Assembly (NCBI RefSeq): GCF_947500655.1 | Contig: NZ_CANMSK010000009.1 | Location: 86,164 to 150,163 of the forward strand | Reading direction: 5' to 3' | Length of the DNA stretch: 64,000 bases | Origin: an uncultured Psychrosphaera sp. | Lineage (GTDB): Bacteria; Pseudomonadota; Gammaproteobacteria; Enterobacterales; Alteromonadaceae | Shown: positions 37,728-45,533 of the stretch, in pieces | Layout of the letters: each line of letters opens with the position of its first letter | How positions within the stretch are numbered: the first letter of the stretch is position 1 | Notes under the pieces: model-generated | Seen by the model: only the letters and a program-made list of their open reading frames with translations | Database searches by the model: none | What the model was told of the DNA's origin: nothing | Made by a program: the position numbers and the translations under genes

Positions 37728-38339
37728 TTAATAAAACAATAATCGCCACAACCAGCCAGAATTCAAATACTCTTCACAGCCTTTTAACTGTTGACTGTAG
37801 ACTCTTGCTCTAGCATCTACTTTTTTAGATACTTTAACTAGCCAAGCTTTTTTATTATATGAGCGTTTACGATAGCCGCCCCACCCTTCGTGATAATTTA
37901 AATATTGATTTTTAGCATCCCATTTCGACACTTTGTTTAATCTATATGTTTTAGCGGTAAACCATCCCATAAAATCAATAGCATCTTCAAAGTCGCCTCT
38001 GCTACTCCAATAGTTGCCAGTTTCTTTAACATACTCTTCCCAAGTAACTGTTTTAGCTTGTGAGTAACCGTATGCACTACTTGCTCGTCCGTAAGGTATA
38101 AAACCTAAAAACCATCTCATGGGTGGCTGAGCATCCGCTTTGAATGAACTTTCTTGATACATCATCGACATTACAACGTGAATTGGTGTTCCCCACTTAT
38201 CTTTCATGTCATTAGCGTCATCCCACCAATCATCATTTTCTTTAAATATCTCACAGACATTGTTGATATTCCTAGGCTGTGGCGTTGTACAACCTAATAT
38301 TGAAAGTGATAGTAATAAATAAATTGTGATTTTTTTCAT
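37728..38339 (-). CDS. Lytic-transglycosylase-like lipoprotein
   Basis: A 203-residue protein. MKKITIYLLLSLSILGC is a lipoprotein signal with lipobox Cys17. The body has an SLT/lysozyme-like signature, HVVMSMMYQESSFKADAQPP, with the presumed catalytic Glu, then ASSAYGYSQAKTVTWEEY. It probably cleaves peptidoglycan at the outer membrane face. ATG 38339 is chosen because the upstream in-frame ATG at 38375 lies inside the promoter of the first small RNA and lacks a signal peptide. The gene is head-to-head with the sRNA array: the sRNA -35 element is only eight bases away. Confidence 0.85.
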   Translation of the reverse strand: MKKITIYLLLSLSILGCTTPQPRNINNVCEIFKENDDWWDDANDMKDKWGTPIHVVMSMMYQESSFKADAQPPMRWFLGFIPYGRASSAYGYSQAKTVTWEEYVKETGNYWSSRGDFEDAIDFMGWFTAKTYRLNKVSKWDAKNQYLNYHEGWGGYRKRSYNKKAWLVKVSKKVDARARVYSQQLKGCEEYLNSGWLWRLLFY

Positions 38340-38346
38340 ATTATAA

Positions 38347-38451
38347 GAACTTTTTTTGAAAATCCTGTCTAACATAGTGAAAGCAGTATTTTTTCATTCC
38401 TTAGAAGTTGTTGTTAGTTTAACGAACATTTATTAATGTTCGTTTTTTTTT
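38347..38451 (+). ncRNA. MicA-like sigma-E-dependent sRNA, copy 1 (promoter plus transcript)
   Basis: The sigma-E promoter pattern is GAACTT (38347-38352), 15 bases, TCTAA (38368-38372). The predicted transcript starts near GAAAG at 38379 and ends in a terminator with stem CGAACAT/ATGTTCG and nine T (38443-38451), about 73 nt. It shares ATTCCTTAGAAGTTGTTGTT with the other copies, but its 5' region (GAAAGcagtatttttt) differs. The locus between gshA and a minus-strand gene on the + strand is where E. coli has micA. Confidence 0.78.
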
Positions 38452-38573
38452 GCCTATAATTTATATTACCGATGACAATCCAGTTCGACCCAGTTAAAAA
38501 ATTATAAACAAACTAAATTTGGCCACTATCCTAACTTAAAATTAAATAAATATATTAATTTTTTCCATTTTGT

Positions 38574-38674
38574 GAACTTTTACCTAAACACCTGTCTAAC
38601 ATAGTCAAAGTTGAATTTGTTATTCCTTGAAAGTTGTTGTTATTATGCGAGCATTTATATGCTCGCTTTTTTTT
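38574..38674 (+). ncRNA. MicA-like sigma-E-dependent sRNA, copy 2
   Basis: GAACTT (38574-38579), 15 bases, TCTAA (38595-38599). The transcript is predicted from about 38606 and contains GAATTTGTTATTCCTTGAAA, then GTTGTTGTTATTATG and the terminator CGAGCA/TGCTCG with eight T to 38674, about 69 nt. GAATTTGTTATTCC resembles the MicA 5' seed region (CATTTGTTAT) of enterobacteria. Confidence 0.8.
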
Positions 38675-38935
38675 GCAAAAAATAAACTTATTTCCTACTA
38701 AATCAAAACCTAATTAAGGTTTATCAATTATATTTAAGAAATAGACATTTGCTCTGAACTTTTTTCCGTAGCCCTGTCTAACATAGTGAAAGTTGTTATT
38801 TCCTAAAAAGTTGTTGTTGTAGGAAGCGAGCACTCCCATGCTCGCTTTTTTTTGCAAAAAATAAACTTATTTCCTGCTAAATCAAAACCTAATTAAGGTT
38901 TATCAATTATATTTAAGAAATAGACATTTGCTCTG
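38675..38935. repeat. Tandem 180-bp repeat units of the sRNA array
   Basis: The spacers 38675-38755 and 38854-38935 are almost identical, each containing the palindrome AAACCTAATTAAGGTTT and ATTTAAGAAATAGACATTTG before the next GAACTT. Copies 2, 3 and 4 are spaced 181 and 180 bases apart, so the array arose by recent tandem duplication. The copy 1 to copy 2 spacer is unrelated. Confidence 0.8.
38756..38853 (+). ncRNA. MicA-like sigma-E-dependent sRNA, copy 3
   Basis: GAACTT (38756-38761), 15 bases, TCTAA. The transcript is predicted from GAAAG at 38788 to the T-run ending 38853, about 66 nt. The terminator is GCGAGCA-ctccca-TGCTCGC. An internal TTCCTA/TAGGAA pairing is possible. The middle region is altered relative to copies 2 and 4 (GTTGTTATTTCCTAAAAAG), so the targets may differ. 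Confidence 0.78.
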
Positions 38936-39035
38936 AACTTTTGCCTAAACACCTGTCTAACATAGTGAAAGTTGAATTTGTTATTCCCTGAAAGTTGTTG
39001 TTATTATGCGAGCATTTATATGCTCGCTTTTTTTT
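38935..39035 (+). ncRNA. MicA-like sigma-E-dependent sRNA, copy 4
   Basis: GAACTT (38935-38940), 15 bases, TCTAA (38956-38960). The transcript is predicted from GAAAG at 38967 to 39035, about 69 nt, nearly identical to copy 2. It has ATTTGTTAT followed by CCCTGAA, both present in the same order in E. coli MicA. Terminator GCGAGCAtttataTGCTCGC plus eight T. It is the copy nearest gshA. Confidence 0.8.
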
Positions 39036-39057
39036 GCTTGCAAGAAAGTAAGTACTT

Positions 39058-39200
39058 AGGTTTTGTCCGGAACAATAAACCTGTGCCTGTATGGAACAGG
39101 TATCTCGTGGTTTATTGTTCGCAAAGAATGGATGACAGTGACGACGGCTTACAGTGATATAGGTATGCTTGTATGCAACAGGTATGTCGCGGCTTCTTGT
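39058..39200. repeat. Structured hairpin repeats between the sRNA array and gshA
   Basis: Starts with a 25-base hairpin (39058-39082) with loop TGTCCGGAACAA, the same family as 9818-9842 and 10024-10048. A larger perfect 12-bp stem follows, GAACAATAAACC (39070-39081) with GGTTTATTGTTC (39109-39120), enclosing CCTGTatggaACAGG. A related second unit (gtatgcaacaggtatgtcgcggc) follows to about 39200. No gene is supported here. Confidence 0.6.
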
Positions 39201-39289
39201 CTGCAAAAATTATTTATAGGGAAAGTAGATAAATAGAAAGGCTAACCGTAAACAAGTTCTCACTTACTTACGGTTATAAGATCAACTGA

Positions 39290-40858
39290 CTAATACTTAA
39301 AATAGTCAACCAAGAAATCATCAAAACTTACTTTATCAGCATTCTCTACATCTTGTTGACTCTGCAATGACTTAACCGATTCTTGTTGTAAAAATGACTC
39401 AGAAAAAACACTAGTATCTTTAGCTAAAATCTCAGTTTTATATTGTTTCGCTAGCTTTAAGCCAAATACACCATTATCTGTTTGAGTTGCTTGTAACTCA
39501 GATAAAAACTTACCAGATAAGGTCTGTGTTGGATCGTTAACCGATGCTGATACTGACTTGATAGCTGCAGTGTAATGATCTTCACCGTAATGGCCGTCCA
39601 ACCAAGTTGCAATGTCAGAAAAGTCTTCAAACATATCTGACAACCAAGCGTTACGCGTTTTATTTATGCCATTATCTGTTAATTCTAAATCAGATTTTCT
39701 GCCCTCTAGTACTATCTTATCTTGATTATCTTCCGCTTCTAGCTGCTGTGCGTCGGTTAATTCTGTTGTTGGATTTAGCAGACAATATAATAGGAAAACA
39801 TCAAGTACATGCATTTGTTCTAAAGTAATGCCGTATGGGGAGAATGGATTAACATCCAAAACTCGTAATTCAACATACATAACACCACGATTTTCTAATG
39901 CATCAGTTGGTTTCTCACCTGATGTAGCAATTTGTTTTGGCCTGACTGGTGCGTACAATTCGTTTTCAATTTGCAATATATTGTGATTTAGTTGTTTGTA
40001 TTGGCCATCTACTTTTACACCGATTCTTTTATATTCTTCAGATTCGGTATGAATGGCCTTTCTTAGCTTTTCAATATATTGAGTCAGTGAGCCATACTCA
40101 ATATTCAACTCTGACTGTGCGCTATTGGTATAGCCTAAATCACTCATTCTCAGCGATGTTGCATTGGGTAAAAATATAGAACCTTTACCAAATGAATCAA
40201 AATCTAACCCAGTCTCACGACCTTTTAAAAATGACTTACACATGGCAGGTGAAGCACCATAAAGATAAGTAACTACCCAAGCAAAGCGCTTAATATTGCG
40301 AACCATATGCATATATTGTGCAGATTGATATTCGGTGAGCTCAGTATCATCACCATTTAATTCTTTTAATAATTGCCAAAATTCAGTTGGTAATGAAAAA
40401 TTATAATGAATGCCTGATATTGCCTGCATCATAGAGCCGTATCTATTTTTAAGACCTTCCCTATAAGTTGTTTTCATTTTACCAACATTTGAACTGCCGT
40501 ATTGCGCAATACGAATATCGTCTTCATTGTTGATGAAACAAGGCATACTCATTGGCCACAATACTTCATCACCAATGTTAGCGGCGACAAACTTGTGTAC
40601 ATCTTGTAATTGAGCAAAGGTGGTATTTATATTATTTGATGGTGGTGTAATTAACTCTAACAACGACTCAGAATAATCTGTTGTTACATATGGATGAGTT
40701 AATGCAGAGCCCAATGCAGTTGGATGGTCTAGTTGAGAAAGCTTGCCGTCGGTATTAACCCTAAGACCCTCACGTTCAATTCCACGGTTAATATTTTTTA
40801 TTGCTTGGGTAAATTGAGCTGAATTTAATCGCTCAAGTTTCTGCTTAATTGTCGTCAA
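39290..40858 (-). CDS. gshA: Glutamate-cysteine ligase
   Basis: A 522-residue type 1 GshA, first step of glutathione synthesis (gamma-glutamylcysteine formation). It begins AIKNINRGIEREGLRVN and has DYSESLLELITPP, MSMPCFI, GIHYNFSLP and EVDVNPFSP-like VLDVNPFSPYGI motifs of the family. Length matches E. coli (518). Its 3' end faces the sRNA array, the same local order as gshA-micA in E. coli. It may supply thiol exported by CydDC encoded elsewhere in the window. Confidence 0.97.
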   Translation of the reverse strand: MTTIKQKLERLNSAQFTQAIKNINRGIEREGLRVNTDGKLSQLDHPTALGSALTHPYVTTDYSESLLELITPPSNNINTTFAQLQDVHKFVAANIGDEVLWPMSMPCFINNEDDIRIAQYGSSNVGKMKTTYREGLKNRYGSMMQAISGIHYNFSLPTEFWQLLKELNGDDTELTEYQSAQYMHMVRNIKRFAWVVTYLYGASPAMCKSFLKGRETGLDFDSFGKGSIFLPNATSLRMSDLGYTNSAQSELNIEYGSLTQYIEKLRKAIHTESEEYKRIGVKVDGQYKQLNHNILQIENELYAPVRPKQIATSGEKPTDALENRGVMYVELRVLDVNPFSPYGITLEQMHVLDVFLLYCLLNPTTELTDAQQLEAEDNQDKIVLEGRKSDLELTDNGINKTRNAWLSDMFEDFSDIATWLDGHYGEDHYTAAIKSVSASVNDPTQTLSGKFLSELQATQTDNGVFGLKLAKQYKTEILAKDTSVFSESFLQQESVKSLQSQQDVENADKVSFDDFLVDYFKY

Positions 40859-41018
40859 TGCGTAACCTTTCCTTACACCAGTAGAGTTAACTCAGACCAT
40901 TTCTGAATGCTACCAATTTTAAAGTCAAACTAGTTTATATAAATGCATGTTATGGAGTCTAATAGCCATAAAATAAAGGGCAAGATAAATTTATTTTATT
41001 ATTAGTTCAATTCATGAC

Positions 41019-42593
41019 TTAACCAATATAAAAACCTTTACCTTTAATATAATTAAAGGCTGGTTGTAAATGTTCTTTATACTTTTTCCAACCTCCTAGA
41101 GATTTAGTATTTATCGGTGAACGTACTTGTACTGAGCTTGCTGTAGCAACCGCTGCTGTATTTTTTGTAATATCCAAAATATCTGATGTATATTCAATAT
41201 CACAAAATGCCATTATATCTTTTGCCAAAACTTCAGGATTTTGCACAAACGCATCATAAGAAACTATTTTAAATTGCTCAGGGTAGATACTTTGCCAAAA
41301 CTCTGCTAATTCAACAAATTGATGGTAAAACTGAGCAATACTTAATTGATCATAAGCATAATTATAATAAGGGTCGTTAAGAGAGAACATTTGTTTATAG
41401 TTACCCCAGATAGTATCCATCGGATTACGAATAACACAGATTGTTTTTGCCTGAGGTAACGCTTTAGCTATTAATCCTCCGTACAAAACATTTAAAGGCA
41501 TTTTATCTACAAAACGTTGCTCTTTTTGAATAACCTTACTTAAGCTATTTATATAATACGTCCCTAACTCGGAAAAATTTATTGATTTGGCAGCATCAAG
41601 GGTTTTAGGATCCAAAATATATCGTCCCGGAGATTGTGTTAATTGTTTCAGTGCCAGCCCGAATTCTTGCAACTCACCTGCGGATTTTATTCCTGTATTA
41701 TTAGTTAATACTCGTTCAATCAAAGTTGTGCCTGAACGTGGCATTCCAACAACAAATATTGGTTTTTCTGTACTTTCTTCTTCCCATTGCTTATTTAAAA
41801 AGTCTGTATCCGTAAATAAACGTTTTAAACCATCAAATAATTCTAAGTCCTGCTTAAAGTTATAATTTAATTTATTCAGTTTTTGTTGTTTTGCCGTATC
41901 TAAATAATTAAAACATTCATCGTAATAGCCTAAAGTATCTAGCTCCCGAGCCAAAGCGTGTGAAATATGTAACTTAGCATCAGGGTGTGTCATTTTATTA
42001 AACACATCTTTTAGCCTAGCAACATGATTATTGTTTTTATCAACTCCACCTAGATGACTTAACGACGAATGAGCTTGGTAAAATAAAGGTTCAAGCTTTA
42101 TTGCCTGTTCATAAGAGTCTGCTGCTTTTGTAAATAACCCTGAAAATGTTTGTGATGCTCCCAAGTTATAGTAAAAACTTGCTTTTTTGCTTATTTCAAT
42201 TGCCCGTTCAAAGTACTCAATTGCTTTGTGATGCTGGCCTAAACGGCTTAACGCCACACCTAAAGTATCAAGTGTTAATGCGCGTTTAATTGTGAACTTT
42301 TCCGCGTTAACAATAGCTCCATAGGTTTCATTACTATTGCCTAACATAGCTAAACACTTAGCTAAATGTGCAAAGTATTCTGCAGTTTCTTTGATTGATA
42401 TCGCTTTTTGAATTAGAGAAACCGCTTTATTATATTGACCTAATTCGGCCTCAATTATACCAAGCAAAAAGTATGCGTCATAAAATGCTTTATCTTGCTT
42501 TAAGATTGTCAATAAATATTGTTGTGCCGTTTGAAAATCAGAATGGTTAAGTGATTTTTGAGCTTGTTGATGAAGGTAGTTGATATTCGTCAT
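41019..42593 (-). CDS. TPR-repeat sulfotransferase
   Basis: A 524-residue protein. Residues about 1-230 are tetratricopeptide repeats (AYFLLGIIEAELGQYNKAV, LGVALSRLGQHHKAIEYFE, YNLGASQTFSGLFTKAADSY). From about 265 a sulfotransferase domain follows with the PAPS 5'-phosphosulfate loop PIFVVGMPRSGTTLIERVL and the 3'-phosphate motif VIRNPMDTIWGNYKQM. ATG 42593 begins MTNINYLHQQA; the upstream in-frame ATG is unlikely. It follows a TonB receptor on the same strand, a recurrent pairing in marine Alteromonadales and sphingomonads. The substrate is unknown. Confidence 0.9.
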   Translation of the reverse strand: MTNINYLHQQAQKSLNHSDFQTAQQYLLTILKQDKAFYDAYFLLGIIEAELGQYNKAVSLIQKAISIKETAEYFAHLAKCLAMLGNSNETYGAIVNAEKFTIKRALTLDTLGVALSRLGQHHKAIEYFERAIEISKKASFYYNLGASQTFSGLFTKAADSYEQAIKLEPLFYQAHSSLSHLGGVDKNNNHVARLKDVFNKMTHPDAKLHISHALARELDTLGYYDECFNYLDTAKQQKLNKLNYNFKQDLELFDGLKRLFTDTDFLNKQWEEESTEKPIFVVGMPRSGTTLIERVLTNNTGIKSAGELQEFGLALKQLTQSPGRYILDPKTLDAAKSINFSELGTYYINSLSKVIQKEQRFVDKMPLNVLYGGLIAKALPQAKTICVIRNPMDTIWGNYKQMFSLNDPYYNYAYDQLSIAQFYHQFVELAEFWQSIYPEQFKIVSYDAFVQNPEVLAKDIMAFCDIEYTSDILDITKNTAAVATASSVQVRSPINTKSLGGWKKYKEHLQPAFNYIKGKGFYIG

Positions 42594-42618
42594 TATATTC
42601 TTAAAAATTTTGCTTAAT

Positions 42619-42645
42619 AAAAAAGGCACTCTAAGTGCCTTTTAT
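42619..42645 (-). terminator. Hairpin between TonB receptor and sulfotransferase genes
   Basis: AAGGCACTCTAAGTGCCTT (42623-42641) flanked by A-run and T-rich tract. It could attenuate read-through from the receptor gene. Confidence 0.65.
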
Positions 42646-42659
42646 ATAGTTTTTAACTT

Positions 42660-45134
42660 TTATAGTATAGAGAAATTATAGCTAAACTTAACACCTACCG
42701 TTCTTGGTGTAGATAAAAAGTAACCATATCCTCTCGCTAAATCTGGTCTATTTTGATTATATTCATCATACTTAGATAAACCGATACTGCCTTTGTTACT
42801 GCGTACAGATGTTACGGCATATTCATCAAATAAATTGTCAATATACATAGTTACAGACCAATCTTCTGACGAAATACTGGCAGACATATTACTAAGAGAG
42901 TAGCCATCAATAACTTCACCGTCATTTTTAAGACCAACAGTGGTATACAAGTCACTTTGGTATGTCATTCCGTAGTTAACGTCTAACATGTATTCAGACA
43001 TAACTTCAGTGCTGTACTTTAACCCTAAAGACATCTGATTTTCTGGAGAGCCAGGTAAGCGGTCACCATCTGCACCATCTTTCCAACTTTGTAGTTCAGT
43101 ACCTTGATCATAAAAAACACCAAATAAATATGGCGCATCAGCAGTTAATTCAGCTTTAGTATGTGACAAGCTACCAAAAGCCGTTAATTCATCGGTCAAC
43201 ATTGCTCTGGCTGATAATTCGAAGCCTGTTGCATTAGCACCTTTACCATTGGCCGTAATTGGTTGTTGCCCATTTTGAGTCGCACCACCAATTTGAGGGT
43301 CAGCCCAATCAACCGTATAAACCGCACCATTTAAATGAAGTTTGTTTTTAAACCATGAAGACTTCACCCCAAGTTCAATATTCTCTGTTGTGTCAGCAAC
43401 ATAAACTTCTTCACTTTCTAATGCACAAACATCTTGCTTATCATCGGTTAATTGTTCCTCTGTACATAAGCCTATGCCATTTGAGCCACCAATTCGAAAC
43501 CCTTCACTTAATGTCACATATGCCATAACATCATCAGTAAATTTGTAGCTAACATTTAACTTAAATAAGCTACCGCTATCTTCGACACCAATAGGTTCCT
43601 CGCTAGCTAAATCTATATTTATTTGATCTGATGGATCTCCGAGAAATACTGAATTGTACAATGGCAAATCAGTAGCAGAAACTGAACTCACTTCATAGTT
43701 ATAAAAACGAGCTCCTAATGTGACATCAAGCTTATCTGTTATGCTATAGCCAACTTCACCAAAAAGGGCAGACTCGGTAACATCCGTTTCACCTACGGAA
43801 ATATATTCAAGACTATCTGGCCTAAGGTTTCCACCAACGCCCCAAACATCTATCGCATATTCATCAAAGCCAGGTGTATATTCTCGGCTATCGCCTTTGC
43901 TTGTTGAATCACTATAATAATAACCAACAATCCATTGTAAATCAGACTCGCCTTGAGAAACTAGACGTAACTCTTGCACAAAATCTTCATAATTATCTTC
44001 TTCGCGCGTAAACGCAGTAAAGGCAGGAAACTCTTCATAAGAATAATTTAAACGGATCAACAAATCCGTTTGGTCTCGTTGCCCTACAGCTTCAAAAGTC
44101 GATAAACTAGTTGCAGATGTTAATTCAGCAAAACCTAAGTCAGCAGTTAACTCAAGAGCTAAAAGGTCTGTTGTTTTTTCTCTTGGCTCAGCAACACGAT
44201 ACGCTGACTCATATTTGCCAATACTTGAAGATAAAGCGTTACTTTCAGCTAATGTGTCATAATGCACAATTGATCGGCCGCCAACATCTTGGTTTTGATA
44301 GGTATAAGATAACAATGCATCTAAACTATCTGATGGAGCCCAACGAAGCATAAACTTAGCCGTTGTACTTTCATCACTATTTAAGTCTTCTTCTTGTTTG
44401 GTATTCGCAGTCACCGCACTAGCATCAGACCAATCGGGATCTGGTAAACTTGTTCCCGCATCTTTAACTATATAATTATAATCAATAAAACCAGCATTTT
44501 TCTGCTCTTGGAATGCAACACGTAAACCTAACTCTTCACTGATCAGTGGCATATTAAAAACAAATCCGGCCTCATGACCTGTTCCGCCTTCAGTTACCGA
44601 GTTGACATCTCCATAAACTTTGCCTGATATTTCATCTAAAATAGGCTTATTTGGAATATAGCGAATAGCACCACCTAATGTTCCAGCTCCATAAAGTGTT
44701 CCTTGTGGGCCGATAAGTACTTCAACACGTGCTATATCTAGTAGCTTTAAATCAACAGAAAGTGGGCTTTCACCAACATAAGTTGCAACCGTTCCAGCAT
44801 TAGAGCCTGGGCCTGATGAGTTCGTATTTAATCCACGAACGATTATTGGGGAGTCTGAGCGACCACCTTGATCTTGTACAGTTAGGCCTGGAACCCAACG
44901 AGCAATATCAGCTAATTCTCCGATATTTTGGTCAGCTAATACATCGCTATCTAATGCGGTTATATTAACAGGGATATCTTGGATTGTACCAGCACGTCTG
45001 GTCGCTGTTACTTCAATTTTTTCTATGCCATCTTCTACCTTCGGCTCTTCAGCAGCTAAGGCGATAGGTTGATATAATGCTGTTGTTAATGCAATGCATA
45101 CAGCTGAACGGTTAAAGTTTGTCGCAATTTTCAT
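42660..45134 (-). CDS. TonB-dependent outer membrane receptor
   Basis: An 824-residue receptor with a signal peptide (cleaved after about residue 27), a TonB-box-like EKIEVTATRRAG segment, a plug domain (VPGLTVQDQGGRSDSPIIVRGL, VLIGPQGTLYGAGTLGGAIRY) and a 22-strand barrel ending FKFSYNFSIL-like (VGVKFSYNFSIL). It belongs to the large TonB group with RGL plug motifs often used for organic substrates rather than only siderophores. AGGAAC precedes the ATG. The cargo is unknown; the adjacent sulfotransferase may be linked. Confidence 0.93.
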   Translation of the reverse strand: MKIATNFNRSAVCIALTTALYQPIALAAEEPKVEDGIEKIEVTATRRAGTIQDIPVNITALDSDVLADQNIGELADIARWVPGLTVQDQGGRSDSPIIVRGLNTNSSGPGSNAGTVATYVGESPLSVDLKLLDIARVEVLIGPQGTLYGAGTLGGAIRYIPNKPILDEISGKVYGDVNSVTEGGTGHEAGFVFNMPLISEELGLRVAFQEQKNAGFIDYNYIVKDAGTSLPDPDWSDASAVTANTKQEEDLNSDESTTAKFMLRWAPSDSLDALLSYTYQNQDVGGRSIVHYDTLAESNALSSSIGKYESAYRVAEPREKTTDLLALELTADLGFAELTSATSLSTFEAVGQRDQTDLLIRLNYSYEEFPAFTAFTREEDNYEDFVQELRLVSQGESDLQWIVGYYYSDSTSKGDSREYTPGFDEYAIDVWGVGGNLRPDSLEYISVGETDVTESALFGEVGYSITDKLDVTLGARFYNYEVSSVSATDLPLYNSVFLGDPSDQINIDLASEEPIGVEDSGSLFKLNVSYKFTDDVMAYVTLSEGFRIGGSNGIGLCTEEQLTDDKQDVCALESEEVYVADTTENIELGVKSSWFKNKLHLNGAVYTVDWADPQIGGATQNGQQPITANGKGANATGFELSARAMLTDELTAFGSLSHTKAELTADAPYLFGVFYDQGTELQSWKDGADGDRLPGSPENQMSLGLKYSTEVMSEYMLDVNYGMTYQSDLYTTVGLKNDGEVIDGYSLSNMSASISSEDWSVTMYIDNLFDEYAVTSVRSNKGSIGLSKYDEYNQNRPDLARGYGYFLSTPRTVGVKFSYNFSIL

Positions 45135-45533
45135 ATATTGTTCCTGGTTTTTTTATTTTTTATTTTTTATTTTTTTCTCGCCTCAAAAAGGCCATTTATT
45201 CATCCGTTTGTCTTTTTGTGCGAAAATACACATAAAAGCACCAAACTCTCTCACCATCAAAATAAACATAGATAGACATATTAAAAAGTGAATTAAATTC
45301 AACCACAAAAACGGATTGAATATTAATGCAAAACAATGGAATATTTACTCTAAACAAGCAATAAAAACACCTATTAACATGTTTAAAAAACAATAATAAA
45401 CACTAATAAAAACAGTTACATATTAAATACTCAAAGGTATAAAACGTCTGTAGACGTTAAGCATATTTCACCATAAATAAAAAAACCGCCATAAGGCGGT
45501 TTTTTAGATTTTTTCTAATCAAAACAGTACTTT
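45135..45533. other. Upstream region of the TonB receptor and purL terminator
   Basis: Very AT-rich; no gene supported. It includes the purL terminator (45480-45506) and homopolymer T/A tracts directly before the receptor start. Confidence 0.5.
45480..45506 (-). terminator. Terminator of purL
   Basis: AAAAAACCGCC-ATAA-GGCGGTTTTTT, 27 bases beyond the purL stop. Confidence 0.88.

Noticed and set aside
38340..38375. N-terminal extension of the lipoprotein gene to ATG 38375
   Set aside because: It would start inside the first sigma-E promoter and spoil the lipoprotein signal; ATG 38339 is better.
38913..39206. Antisense open frame of 97 codons across sRNA copy 4 and the hairpin repeat
   Set aside because: It runs through the terminator and palindromes of the sRNA region on the opposite strand and has no recognisable domain.
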